DNA from: Snodgrassella alvi_G
GTDB taxonomy: Bacteria > Pseudomonadota > Gammaproteobacteria > Burkholderiales > Neisseriaceae
Assembly: GCA_946478525.1 (NCBI GenBank)
Contig: CAMLCH010000021.1
Span: 1 to 42,182, forward strand
Length of the DNA stretch: 42,182 nucleotides
Direction of reading: 5' to 3'
The stretch's first letter is position 1. Each line of letters starts with the position of its first letter. Position numbers and translations under genes: made by a program. Under the pieces are notes generated by a model. It was given only the letters and a program-made list of their open reading frames with translations. It made no database searches and had not been told where the DNA came from. Below, one piece after another: positions 34,428 to 42,182 of the stretch.

Positions 34428-35114
34428 TTAGTCCACATTAAAAGCCCTTTTACCCTGACATGGCGTTTCTTGTTGTGGCAAAGTGGTCAGACGACGCAGT
34501 AAATATTGCAACACAATGCCATAAGTCGGTAAGAAGAATAACGCGGCAATGGTTATTTTGAATCCATAATCGGTAAGAGAAATTTGCAACCAGTTTGCAG
34601 CCATAAACGCATCGGGCGAATGATAAAAGGCCACAGCAAAAAATACTAGCGTATCCATCGCACTGCCAAACACTGCTGAGGCACTAGGCGCCAGCCACCA
34701 GCGTTTATGACGTCGCAGCCGATTGAAAACCATAATATCCATCAGCTGACCGACCACATAAGCTGCAAAACTGGCCAAAGCGATGCGGGCAACAAACAAA
34801 TCAAATTGACCTAATGCTTCCCAGCCCATCCAGTGACCATTCTGCCAGAGCACTGATATAACATAAGAAAACAATAAAGAAGGTAGCATAACCCAGAAAA
34901 TAATTCTGCGTGCCAGACCAGCTCCAAAAATACGTACAGTTAGATCTGTAGTCAGAAAAATAAACGGAAAGGTAAATGCTCCCCAGGTATTATGCAGACC
35001 ATATAATGTAAATGGAAACTGCACCAGATAATTACTGGTTACAATCACCAGCATGTGCCAAAAGGTTAACCAGCGCAATGCTTTAAGCCGCTGCGCAGAT
35101 GAAAATTCATACAT
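34428..35114 (-). CDS. yhhQ: YhhQ-type queuosine precursor transporter
   Basis: A 228 aa inner-membrane protein of the YhhQ/QPTR family (formerly vitamin-uptake-like ECF group) that imports preQ0 or preQ1 for queuosine tRNA modification. About six hydrophobic segments are visible. Family-typical stretches include FTFPFIFLTTDLTVRIFG near residue 50 and SAVFGSAMDTLVFFAVAFY near 150. It lies 108 bases downstream of queF in the same direction without a terminator between. It is therefore probably in one transcript with queF and under the same preQ1 riboswitch, which fits import and use of the same precursor. Confidence 0.9.
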   Translation of the reverse strand: MYEFSSAQRLKALRWLTFWHMLVIVTSNYLVQFPFTLYGLHNTWGAFTFPFIFLTTDLTVRIFGAGLARRIIFWVMLPSLLFSYVISVLWQNGHWMGWEALGQFDLFVARIALASFAAYVVGQLMDIMVFNRLRRHKRWWLAPSASAVFGSAMDTLVFFAVAFYHSPDAFMAANWLQISLTDYGFKITIAALFFLPTYGIVLQYLLRRLTTLPQQETPCQGKRAFNVD

Positions 35115-35222
35115 AATTATATCCTATGAAACGATAACGAGATCATAGTGCTAACCATGCTAAGCTGCTCTTGATCGCTAATGAAATTTTACTCTCTGTA
35201 AATCTCGCTATTAATGTAAAGA

Positions 35223-35693
35223 TTATTTCAACTGAAACTGCAACAAGCGTTGCATAGCCATGTCGGCATAGTGGGTATCTGCCTGTCCATAATTAGCATA
35301 GGGATGGATAGCTATGCCACCGCGAGGTGTAAACTCGCCATAGACCTCAATATATTTAGGTTGCATCAATGCAATCAGGTCTTTCATGATGATATTGACA
35401 CAATCTTCATGAAAATCACCATGATTACGAAAACTGAATAAATACAGTTTCAGTGACTTACTCTCAACCATTCTTAGATGGGGCAAATAATTAATGTAAA
35501 TGGTAGCGAAATCCGGCTGACCAGTTTTGGGACACAGACTGGTGAATTCAGGACAGATAAATTTTACGAAATAATCGTTATTGGGATGTTGATTATCAAA
35601 GGCTTCCAGTAGTTCAGGGGCATAATCACTGCGATAAACAGTATCCTGATTGCCCAGCTGGCTGACTGTGCCCAAATTATTCTTAGCACGCAT
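35223..35693 (-). CDS. queF: QueF, 7-cyano-7-deazaguanine reductase, short form
   Basis: QueF reduces preQ0 to preQ1 with NADPH in queuosine synthesis. The 156 aa protein is the short single-domain type of the tunnelling fold. Cys54 in FTSLCPKTGQPDF forms the thioimide with the substrate, Asp61 is the general acid, and ESKSLKLYLFSFRNHGDFHE contains the substrate-binding Glu and the NADPH-contact stretch. AGGA, about 10 bases before ATG 35693, lies inside the 3' end of a preQ1 riboswitch, so preQ1 should repress its translation. Confidence 0.95.
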   Translation of the reverse strand: MRAKNNLGTVSQLGNQDTVYRSDYAPELLEAFDNQHPNNDYFVKFICPEFTSLCPKTGQPDFATIYINYLPHLRMVESKSLKLYLFSFRNHGDFHEDCVNIIMKDLIALMQPKYIEVYGEFTPRGGIAIHPYANYGQADTHYADMAMQRLLQFQLK

Positions 35694-35703
35694 ATAGTTG
35701 ATT

Positions 35704-35739
35704 TCCTAGTTTTTTAATGTGGGAGGTTTGCGAACCACA
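35704..35739 (-). promoter_or_regulatory. preQ1-I riboswitch upstream of queF
   Basis: Minus-strand RNA: stem P1 TGTGG (35739-35735) with CCACA (35722-35718), the loop TTCGCAAACCTC between, then the A-rich tail TTAAAAAACTAGGA ending at 35704. Loop CCT can pair with tail AGG to form the H-type pseudoknot. The loop TTCGCA, A-rich tail and terminal AGG match the Thermoanaerobacter-type preQ1-I aptamer closely. The tail AGGA is the queF ribosome-binding site, so ligand binding would hide it and block translation. Confidence 0.85.
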
Positions 35740-35748
35740 GGGACGCAG

Positions 35749-35776
35749 ATTGTACCTGAAAGCCATGCAGATGCAA
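35749..35776 (-). promoter_or_regulatory. queF promoter
   Basis: TTGCAT (35776-35771), a 16-base spacer and TACAAT (35754-35749) on the minus strand, about 10 bases before the riboswitch stem. Confidence 0.75.
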
Positions 35777-35781
35777 AATAA

Positions 35782-35796
35782 CCTGTCTCAGACAGG
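35782..35796. repeat. Perfect 7-bp inverted repeat next to the queF -35
   Basis: CCTGTCT-C-AGACAGG, six bases upstream of the -35 element. It may be a regulator site; with a 1-base centre it is more likely a protein site than an RNA hairpin. Confidence 0.5.
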
Positions 35797-36006
35797 GATC
35801 TAATTCAGCAAACAACAATATGGTTATTTTAGCCATAAACTATCAATAAACTATTATTTTTTAATTTTAAATATATTTAAATAGCCGTATTTAACTTTTA
35901 TAAACAATAAAATTGCTAACAGATAGATTAATTCTTGCTTTTTAAAGGCTTTCACTATAGGCTGATAAGCATATTATCAAAATAAAAGAGTAAAACAGGA
36001 ATTAAC

Positions 36007-37062
36007 ATGAATCACGCAGTACCACGTCAAACAGACGACGTCAGAATAAAAGAAATTAAAGAACTGTTGCCACCAATAGCTCATTTATATGAGTTACCGA
36101 TTACCGAACGTGCATCCGAAGTGGTTCATGATACCCGTGAGGACATTGCCCATTTGGTTCATGGTCACGATAAACGTTTACTGGTTATCATTGGTCCCTG
36201 CTCTATCCATGATTCCGCAGCAGCACTGGAGTACGCACAACGATTAAACATATTGCGACAAAAGTACAGCAAAGAATTGCTGATCGTCATGCGTGTATAT
36301 TTTGAAAAGCCTCGCACAACGGTAGGCTGGAAAGGGCTGATTAACGACCCTTATCTGAATGGTTCTTACGACATTAACCATGGATTGCGTCTGGCGCGAA
36401 AATTACTGCTGGACTTAAATAATATGGGCATGCCGGCTGCAACTGAGTTTCTGGATATGATTACTCCGCAGTATTTTGCTGATCTGATTTCTTGGGGAGC
36501 CATAGGTGCCCGCACCACCGAAAGCCAGGTACATCGTGAACTGGCTTCCGGTTTGAGTTGTCCAGTAGGATTTAAAAATGGTACTGATGGTAATCTGAAA
36601 ATTGCCATTGATGCTATTGGTGCCGCCAGCCATCCCCATCACTTTTTGTCCGTAACCAAAGCCGGTCATTCAGCTATTGTACGCACCAGTGGTAATCCGG
36701 ATTGTCATATTATTTTGCGTGGTGGTAAAGAGCCCAATTACAGTCATGAACATGTACAGGCCGCTGTACAAGAACTGGATCAAAAGCAAGTAACACCTTA
36801 TCTGATGATTGATTGCAGTCACGCCAATAGCCACAAAGATTATCGTCAGCAAATGACCGTTGCTAAAGATATCGCAGCCCAGATTCAGAACGGTGAACAA
36901 CATATTATGGGGGTAATGGTTGAAAGTAATCTGGCAGAAGGCAGACAGGACAAACCAGAAAATTACGGACAAAGTATTACCGATGCCTGTATTGGCTGGG
37001 AAGAAACAGAAGCGTTGCTGGCATTGCTGGCACAAGCCGCTCAGGTTCGCCAGAATACTTAA
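36007..37062 (+). CDS. aroG: AroG, 3-deoxy-7-phosphoheptulonate (DAHP) synthase
   Basis: DAHP synthase joins phosphoenolpyruvate and erythrose 4-phosphate at the entry to aromatic amino-acid synthesis. The 351 aa protein is of the class I (E. coli AroF/G/H) type. Signatures are LLVIIGPCSIHD, the MRVYFEKPRTTVGWKGLIND stretch, GARTTESQVHRELASGLSCP and the metal-binding IDCSHANS. Which amino acid feeds back cannot be read safely. A bidirectional terminator separates it from ftsX. The 300 bases upstream hold a weak promoter candidate (TATAGG at 35956). Confidence 0.94.
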   Translation: MNHAVPRQTDDVRIKEIKELLPPIAHLYELPITERASEVVHDTREDIAHLVHGHDKRLLVIIGPCSIHDSAAALEYAQRLNILRQKYSKELLIVMRVYFEKPRTTVGWKGLINDPYLNGSYDINHGLRLARKLLLDLNNMGMPAATEFLDMITPQYFADLISWGAIGARTTESQVHRELASGLSCPVGFKNGTDGNLKIAIDAIGAASHPHHFLSVTKAGHSAIVRTSGNPDCHIILRGGKEPNYSHEHVQAAVQELDQKQVTPYLMIDCSHANSHKDYRQQMTVAKDIAAQIQNGEQHIMGVMVESNLAEGRQDKPENYGQSITDACIGWEETEALLALLAQAAQVRQNT

Positions 37063-37100
37063 ACTGTATGATAACGACCACTACAGCTTAACCAGTCATA

Positions 37101-37128
37101 AAAAACCAGTGTTATTACACTGGTTTTT
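37101..37128. terminator. Bidirectional terminator between aroG and ftsX
   Basis: AAAAACCAGTG (37101-37111) pairs with CACTGGTTTTT (37118-37128) around TTATTA. T-runs stand on both strands, so it can serve both convergent genes. Confidence 0.85.
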
Positions 37129-37130
37129 AT

Positions 37131-38042
37131 TTAGCGGAGCGATCTAAAACTAATCAAATGCTGACGTGTAGCCAGCCAGGCCCCGGTCATACCCAAGCCA
37201 TAAACCACCAGTAAAATCACCACTATTTCTCGCAGATTAAAAAAGCGCCACATCATATTAATGCCATAGGGTTGCAAAATTGCATTAACCAGTGGTCGGG
37301 TTAGCTGGTTTAACCAGAAACACAGACCAATACTGATGGCAGCAGCCAGCAAACTCTGCCAGACAGCCAGATATAAAAAAGGACGACGAATAAACGAGGC
37401 CGGCGCACCCAGTAACTTAGTGATTTCAATTTCTTCGCGGTGGCTCAGAATCTGTAAACGAATGGTGTTATACGCCACTAGCATAAACGTTAGACCCAAC
37501 GTGATACCCAGAAACCACAACATCTGATGTATAAATTGATTAATCTGATACAACGTCTGAGTCCACTCTGCATCCATTTTGACACTTTCAACCATGGGTA
37601 GCTGTGCCAGTTGAGCCTGTAAGGCATTGAGTTCGGCAGAGGTAGTCATTTGTGGCGTCACAGTAAAAGCATCCGGCAGTGGGTTACTTTCCAGCATGGA
37701 AACAAGATCCTGATTTCCCATACTTTGCTGTAACTCTTCCAGTCCCTGCTGCTTACTCACAAAAACAACTTTATCCAGCTGTTTATTACTTTGCAATGCT
37801 GTGCGCACAGTTTCATTATCCGCCGCGCTAGCATTTAACTGCATATACAGAGTCATGGTGGGTGCTTCATTCATCTGTCCCAAAACCTGCTGTCCGCTTT
37901 GAATACCAAGATACAACGCCAGAGGCAAAGTCATCGCAATAGCCAGCATCAACAGAATCAGCAAAGTCGCAATTGGTTGCTGTATCAGCTGACGTAAAGC
38001 CTTGCCGGCAGCTTCACAATGCAAAGATAGCAACTGCTTCAT
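37131..38042 (-). CDS. ftsX: FtsX, cell-division ABC-type membrane subunit
   Basis: FtsX pairs with FtsE and, at the division site, activates peptidoglycan hydrolases via periplasmic partners. The 303 aa protein has the expected layout. Membrane helices lie at about 24-46, 170-196, 222-243 and 265-290. A large periplasmic domain (about 47-168) lies between the first two, with YLQLNASAADN and FVSKQQGLEEL features. Its ATG overlaps the ftsE stop by 4 bases (38039-38042). Confidence 0.94.
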   Translation of the reverse strand: MKQLLSLHCEAAGKALRQLIQQPIATLLILLMLAIAMTLPLALYLGIQSGQQVLGQMNEAPTMTLYMQLNASAADNETVRTALQSNKQLDKVVFVSKQQGLEELQQSMGNQDLVSMLESNPLPDAFTVTPQMTTSAELNALQAQLAQLPMVESVKMDAEWTQTLYQINQFIHQMLWFLGITLGLTFMLVAYNTIRLQILSHREEIEITKLLGAPASFIRRPFLYLAVWQSLLAAAISIGLCFWLNQLTRPLVNAILQPYGINMMWRFFNLREIVVILLVVYGLGMTGAWLATRQHLISFRSLR

Positions 38043-38692
38043 GCGTATAACCTCCCTTCCTGTAAGCGGATTATGCGATGACCATAGTCAGCCATCAAAG
38101 ATTCATCATGAGCCGCTACCATAACGGTTGTTCCGGCTTCATGAAAAGTCTTGAATAATTCCATAATATCCACAGCATAGGCTCGATCAAGATTAGCAGA
38201 AGGTTCATCAGCAATCAGCAGACTAGGCTGATGCACAACCGCACGGGCAATACATAAACGTTGCTGTTCGCCGCCAGACAGCGTAATTGGTTTAGCCAAT
38301 TCACGACCGCCCAATCCCACTTTTTCCAGCGCGATCAGTGCCCGTTGTTGCGCTTGCCTTTTGTCATAACCAATAATACGCAAGGGCAATATAACATTTT
38401 GTAAAACATTGCGATCAAACAATAATTTATGATCCTGAAATACAATACCAATATGCTGACGCAGAAATCCGAGCTGATTGTCATTTAACTGCCCCAAATC
38501 GTGCTTATTGAGCCAGACTTTACCCTTAGTCGGTTTAGTAATACCACTAATTAGTTTAAGAATTGTTGACTTGCCAGCTCCCGAATGACCAGCAATAAAA
38601 ATCATTTCTCCTTTACTGATCGAAAAACTAAGATTTTTCAATGCAGTAAACCCACCGGGATAGGTTTTAGAAACCTGCTCAAAACGAATCAT
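38039..38692 (-). CDS. ftsE: FtsE, cell-division ATP-binding protein
   Basis: FtsE is the cytoplasmic ATPase of the FtsEX complex. I place the start at ATG 38692 (217 aa, MIRFEQVSKTYPGGFTALKN), as the longer frame adds 11 untypical residues. Walker A is GHSGAGKST, the ABC signature is LSGGEQQR, Walker B is LLIADEPSANLD, and the switch His is in VAAHDESL. It is divergent from the glutaredoxin gene and overlaps ftsX by 4 bases. Confidence 0.95.
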   Translation of the reverse strand: MIRFEQVSKTYPGGFTALKNLSFSISKGEMIFIAGHSGAGKSTILKLISGITKPTKGKVWLNKHDLGQLNDNQLGFLRQHIGIVFQDHKLLFDRNVLQNVILPLRIIGYDKRQAQQRALIALEKVGLGGRELAKPITLSGGEQQRLCIARAVVHQPSLLIADEPSANLDRAYAVDIMELFKTFHEAGTTVMVAAHDESLMADYGHRIIRLQEGRLYA

Positions 38693-38833
38693 CTGTTTGA
38701 GTCCGCTTGTTAGAATAAGCCTCAATTATACCTTAGCTTAACGCAGATGAAAGTACAGATCTACAGCAGTAACTGTACACAGTATGCTACTATATCCCTA
38801 TTTATAACTGTCGGCACACCCAAGGAGAACCTT

Positions 38834-39091
38834 ATGCCAATCATTACCATGTACACGACTGGTGTTTGTCCCTACTGTCAGATGGCCAAAGCCCTGCTCA
38901 AGCAAAAGGGTATTACTGAAATTAATGAAATTCGCATTGATACCGATCCAGAAATACGGGACCAGATGATGCAGCGAACCGGTCGGCGCACCGTACCACA
39001 AATCTACATCGGAGAAACACATGTGGGTGGATTTGATGATTTGAATGCATTGAACCAAGCAGGTAAATTAGATCCTTTATTGAAAAATTAA
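38834..39091 (+). CDS. grxC: Glutaredoxin 3-type dithiol glutaredoxin
   Basis: Glutaredoxins reduce disulfides with glutathione in the cytoplasm. The start is ATG 38834, with AAGGAG 7 bases upstream. The 85 aa product begins MPIITMYTTGVCPYCQMAKA, containing the CPYC active site. RRTVPQIYIGETHVGGFDDL holds the cis-Pro and the glutathione-binding GG. The length matches GrxC. secB follows 74 bases later, an arrangement also common in other proteobacteria; a TGTGG/CCACA hairpin (39103-39119) lies between. Confidence 0.93.
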   Translation: MPIITMYTTGVCPYCQMAKALLKQKGITEINEIRIDTDPEIRDQMMQRTGRRTVPQIYIGETHVGGFDDLNALNQAGKLDPLLKN

Positions 39092-39165
39092 CCTTCGTTT
39101 ACTGTGGTATACTGCCACAATATAAGGCATTACTATAAAGTAACACCATTTATGGAAAGAAAATA

Positions 39166-39651
39166 ATGAGCGAAAAAGAGACAACAAACGAACAGACTCC
39201 AGCCCAACCGGTATTCAGCATTGAAAAAATCTATCTTAAGGATATGTCCTTAGAAGCGCCGCATGTACCACAGATTTTTCTGGAAAGCGGTGAGCCACAG
39301 ATAGATGTGCGTGTGGCTACCACAGCAGAAGAAGTTGAAAAAGAATTCTACAATGTTACTCTTAGCGTAACCGTTACCGCTAAACTAACTGATGACAAAG
39401 TGTTATTCCTGAATGAAGTTGCTCAATGCGGTATTTTCCGTATTGCTAACGTTTCAAAAGAAGATACCGAGATATTATTAGCAGTAGCAGCACCAAATAT
39501 TCTGTTCCCGTATGCACGCGAACTAGTGGCTAACACCACCATCCGCTCTGGTTTCCCTCCGGTAATGTTGTCTCCGATCAACTTCGAAGCAATTTACCAT
39601 GCAGAGCAGGCTAAAACGAAGACAGAAGAGGTTAATGCCAATAACGCATAA
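39166..39651 (+). CDS. secB: SecB, protein-export chaperone
   Basis: SecB keeps precursors unfolded and hands them to SecA for export. The 161 aa protein has a short disordered N-terminus, then the core starting FSIEKIYLKDMSLEAPHVPQ. FRIANVSKEDTEILLAVAAP and LFPYARELVANTTIRSGFPP are the conserved tetramer and SecA-contacting stretches. It probably shares a transcript with the glutaredoxin gene and ends in a strong terminator. Confidence 0.95.
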   Translation: MSEKETTNEQTPAQPVFSIEKIYLKDMSLEAPHVPQIFLESGEPQIDVRVATTAEEVEKEFYNVTLSVTVTAKLTDDKVLFLNEVAQCGIFRIANVSKEDTEILLAVAAPNILFPYARELVANTTIRSGFPPVMLSPINFEAIYHAEQAKTKTEEVNANNA

Positions 39652-39669
39652 TCGATCACTGCAATAAAT

Positions 39670-39722
39670 AAAGCTGCTTTTATCTCAGACTGTGTTTAAA
39701 TTGAGATAAAGCAGCTTTTTTT
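39670..39722 (+). terminator. Intrinsic terminator after secB
   Basis: A long stem, AAAGCTGCTTTTATCTCA pairing with TGAGATAAAGCAGCTTT (one bulge), with a 14-base loop and a T-run, 19 bases after secB. Confidence 0.85.
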
Positions 39723-39993
39723 CGCATTAATTGCCTTAATAAAAACCGTCACAATTGTATATTTATTCTGGCAAATACTGATAATAATTAATTAATTATG
39801 ATAAAAAAAATTAATTTACTGGTCTTGCGCGATTACTTTAAGAATAAATTTGCCTGCAACATACCTATATTCAATCCTACGTTTTCCATATTGAGCATTT
39901 AATATTCTATAACCAAATTAAATGCAGCAAAACGTTAACAGTTCAGTCAAAATCACAATCTCTGCCAAAACACACTAGAAACGGAATTATTTC
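39723..39993. other. AT-rich gap between convergent genes
   Basis: About 270 bases between the secB terminator and the transporter stop. No ORF, repeat or terminator stands out. Confidence 0.4.
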
Positions 39994-41310
39994 TCAGTAA
40001 TAGCCATGCGTTAATTTATTTTGATACCGATACATAAATAACAGCCCGCTAATCGCTCCAATTAAGCATAATGGCATAATATAATACACTGCACCTATGG
40101 GGCTATAACTATTAAGCCATTGCACCAAGGGTAAAGTTATTGCGCCCACAATGGCATACGCCACATTGTAAGAAAATGAAATACCCGTGAAACGGATAAC
40201 TGCAGGAAACATGCGTACCATGGCAGCCGAGACAATTCCGGCAACACCTGTAGCCAGACCAAGTAACAGATATAAAATCGAAATTACACTATAACCATAT
40301 AGGCCTAATGAAGAATAAAATATTGCTGCCATCACACCTGTCAGTACAGTGCCGATGGTAAACGCTCGACCAACTCCTAATCGATCAGCCAAAAATCCAT
40401 ACAAAATACAACCCAGCATTTGCATTACGATTGCTATGCTTTGCATCTCAAATGCTTGAGCACTGGAAAAGCCAAACGTACCGGTTAGCAATTGTGGCAT
40501 GGCCAGTAAAATAACCACTACACAACCAGTTAAAAACCAGGTCATCAACATACCAAGACAAATTGCTACTTTATACTGACTGAGCAAAGTCTTAAGTGGT
40601 AACTCTGTTGCCAGTTGTTTGCGTTGCCGCATAGCCTGAAAAACCGGTGTTTCCTGTAGATAACTGCGTAAATACAAAGTCAGCAATCCAAATACACCAC
40701 CCAGAATAAAAGGAATTCGCCACGCGCCATGCTGAATAGCTTCATTACTGAAATATTTGGTCATCAGCAGAGCAATTAATGAGCCCAACAAAATACCTAA
40801 TGACAGACCACTGGTTAAAAAACCATTCGCCATGCCAATCCGTTTTTCGGGTACATGCTCCGACACAAAAGTCCAAGCAGCTGGTATTTCCCCACCAATT
40901 GCCACCCCCTGTACAATTCTTAAAATTAACAACAATACTGGCGCAGCATAACCAATCGTCGCAAAAGTGGGCATTAATCCCAGAAACAATGTTGGCAGTG
41001 CCATCATCAAAATAGACAATGCAAACAGCCTTTTTCGCCCAAATAGATCACCAAAATGAGCCATCACAATACCGCCGAGAGGACGAAAAAGATAACCGGC
41101 TGCAAAAATACCGTATGTATTCAACATTGCCCAGAATTCACTTAATCCTTCCGGGAAAAACAGATTCGACAATACTTTGGCATAAAATACATAAATTACA
41201 AAATCATAAAATTCAAGAGCGCCACCAAACGATGATAATACCAACGTTCGTGTATCCTCCCGCGTTAGCAGCTTTTTTTCCACTTCTGTTTCCGCATTCA
41301 GGTTATTCAT
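39994..41310 (-). CDS. MFS transporter, metabolite:H+ symporter (MHS/ProP-like) family
   Basis: A 438 aa, twelve-helix inner-membrane transporter. The N-terminus SSFGGALEFYDFVIYVFYAK and LFRPLGGIVMAHFGDLFGRKR (the MFS signature between helices 2 and 3) are typical of the MHS group. So is the VQGVAIGGEIPAAWTFVSEHVP stretch in helices 4-5. The group moves compounds such as proline, betaine, shikimate, citrate or dicarboxylates with protons; the substrate here is not predictable. ATG 41310 has GAAGG 6 bases upstream. Monocistronic. Confidence 0.88.
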   Translation of the reverse strand: MNNLNAETEVEKKLLTREDTRTLVLSSFGGALEFYDFVIYVFYAKVLSNLFFPEGLSEFWAMLNTYGIFAAGYLFRPLGGIVMAHFGDLFGRKRLFALSILMMALPTLFLGLMPTFATIGYAAPVLLLILRIVQGVAIGGEIPAAWTFVSEHVPEKRIGMANGFLTSGLSLGILLGSLIALLMTKYFSNEAIQHGAWRIPFILGGVFGLLTLYLRSYLQETPVFQAMRQRKQLATELPLKTLLSQYKVAICLGMLMTWFLTGCVVVILLAMPQLLTGTFGFSSAQAFEMQSIAIVMQMLGCILYGFLADRLGVGRAFTIGTVLTGVMAAIFYSSLGLYGYSVISILYLLLGLATGVAGIVSAAMVRMFPAVIRFTGISFSYNVAYAIVGAITLPLVQWLNSYSPIGAVYYIMPLCLIGAISGLLFMYRYQNKLTHGYY

Positions 41311-41778
41311 GCGACCTTCTCAATCCGGCAAATAAAAATAACAAAGGTTTATAACAGCACAGCAAGACTTTTTCAAATGCTTATCATAAAAAATATTTAA
41401 CCAATTCACTTGTTTTTAAAAAATTCAGATTGAATTTAAGCATCGTAAAATGATCCAAGTTCATCTGATTATGATCTTTTATAGTAAATATGGCTAGATT
41501 GTTGTCCAAGATAAAGACCATAATATGAAAAATAAAAAAACCAAATAGCATAAAACATTCTTGAGAGAAACAAACTATCATTTAGCCCTACTTAAGAGTA
41601 TTACCTGATTAATATTCATTATTAAATAAAATAATTTGTAGCTGCAATTTTCACTTTATTCAAACTTCACCAGCTAGTACATAACATCTTGTCACCACCT
41701 TAAACAATCGTCTATCATTTTATCCGTAGCAAAATATTTATTCACCTTAACAGCCACTATTGGCAAACAGAGAACACT
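41311..41778. other. Gap upstream of the transporter gene
   Basis: AT-rich between divergent genes. It contains a 65-codon minus-strand frame at 41384-41581 that I do not support as a gene. No promoter is clear. Confidence 0.4.
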
Positions 41779-41988
41779 ATGCAACGTGGCATCTATCAAC
41801 ACTATAAAGGTAAACTGTATCAAGTTTTCGGCACAGCTCGGCATAGTGAGACAGAAGAAGAACTGGTAGTTTATCAGTGTCTCTATGGAGATTATGCTCT
41901 TTGGGTTCGGCCTAAACAGATGTTCAGCGAAACAGTTTGCATCAACGGTAAAGAACAACAACGATTTACCTTAATACAGGAACTATAA
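41779..41988 (+). CDS. DUF1653 family protein
   Basis: A 69 aa protein with the DUF1653 pattern: GIYQHYKGKLYQVFGTARHS at the start, TEEELVVYQCLYGDYALWVR in the middle and RPKQMFSETV after it. The family is a small SH3-like beta barrel of unknown function. The ribosome-binding site is weak (GAGA 7 bases before the ATG). Confidence 0.85.
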   Translation: MQRGIYQHYKGKLYQVFGTARHSETEEELVVYQCLYGDYALWVRPKQMFSETVCINGKEQQRFTLIQEL

Positions 41989-42037
41989 ATATATTCAATA
42001 TCAATAAACCCTAATTTAAAATGGTTAATATATTTTT

Positions 42038-42182
42038 TTGTTATCCGACAGTGATTACAAATCACTATACATACTTGGCCTTTTTAAACCAGAAAATAGC
42101 AGAAAATATCATCTTAATGAGTTCGCCAACCCTAATGATGCTAAAGAAAGATTACACAAACAGCAACAATCAGAAGAAGCAA
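42038..42182 (+). CDS. Possible gene start at the right edge
   Basis: A frame open to the edge, with a possible TTG start at 42038, reads LLSDSDYKSLYILGLFKPEN and on to KERLHKQQQSEEA, which looks like coding sequence. A different frame from ATG 42021 is also open to the edge but has less protein-like composition. No good ribosome-binding site is seen, so the true start is unclear. Confidence 0.3.
   Translation, partial: MLSDSDYKSLYILGLFKPENSRKYHLNEFANPNDAKERLHKQQQSEEA

Noticed and set aside
36670..37035. 121-codon minus-strand frame inside aroG
   Set aside because: Antisense shadow of aroG; no ribosome-binding site and no domain.
41384..41581. 65-codon minus-strand frame
   Set aside because: Weak AGGG site only, composition explained by AT-rich DNA, no family resemblance.
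1..42182. CRISPR arrays and DNA uptake sequences
   Set aside because: I saw no regularly spaced repeats. I also saw no repeated copies of the Neisseria-type uptake words (such as GCCGTCTGAA); single partial matches are within chance. A computed word count would be decisive.

Overview
The window reads as a chromosomal segment of a betaproteobacterium of the family Neisseriaceae. The main evidence is the contiguous lpxA-fabZ-lpxD-ompH-bamA-rseP-dxr-cdsA-uppS-frr run, the Neisseria-like protein lengths (Frr 185 aa, HisD 429 aa, short HisG, short QueF) and the tonB-exbB-exbD order. Low GC content and long AT-rich intergenic stretches full of coding debris point to a host-restricted relative; a Snodgrassella-like bee-gut symbiont is my best guess. 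That is inference, not proof.

Layout. 1-2852: a gene fragment at the left edge, a decayed membrane-protein gene, then tonB-exbB-exbD (energy for TonB-dependent outer-membrane uptake). 3362-4375: an unrecognised membrane protein built from two similar halves. 5375-18205: one long minus-strand cluster running rpsB-tsf-pyrH-frr-uppS-cdsA-dxr-rseP-bamA-ompH-lpxD-fabZ-lpxA. It joins translation, UMP kinase, isoprenoid and phospholipid precursors, outer-membrane protein assembly and lipid A synthesis. Terminators after rpsB and after tsf should set the ratios of S2, EF-Ts and downstream products. 18424-19044: fau, divergent from rpsB. 19045-20280: about 1.2 kb without an intact gene but with several reading-frame remnants on the minus strand, arranged like a decayed toxin/immunity pair. 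20281-24202: an NfsB-type nitroreductase, an exported FAD-dependent oxidase followed by an overlapping small gene split by a frameshift, and a NERD-domain protein. 24960-25044: tRNA-Leu(CAA) with its own promoter and terminator. 25949-29444: hisG and hisD separated by a NYN/LOTUS-type RNA-binding or nuclease protein gene. 29833-32538: a VOC-family protein, a small lipoprotein and purB. 33207-35739: prfB with its programmed +1 frameshift, the queuosine-precursor transporter yhhQ, and queF preceded by a promoter and a preQ1-I riboswitch. 36007-42182: aroG, ftsE-ftsX, a glutaredoxin, secB, an MHS-family transporter, a DUF1653 gene and an incomplete frame at the right edge.

Most of the window is core metabolism and envelope biogenesis. 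The parts most worth a second look are the queF preQ1 riboswitch, the prfB recoding site, the split gene after the FAD oxidase with a TTT TGA junction, the decayed toxin/immunity-like region, the duplicated membrane protein and the NYN/LOTUS gene inside the his genes.
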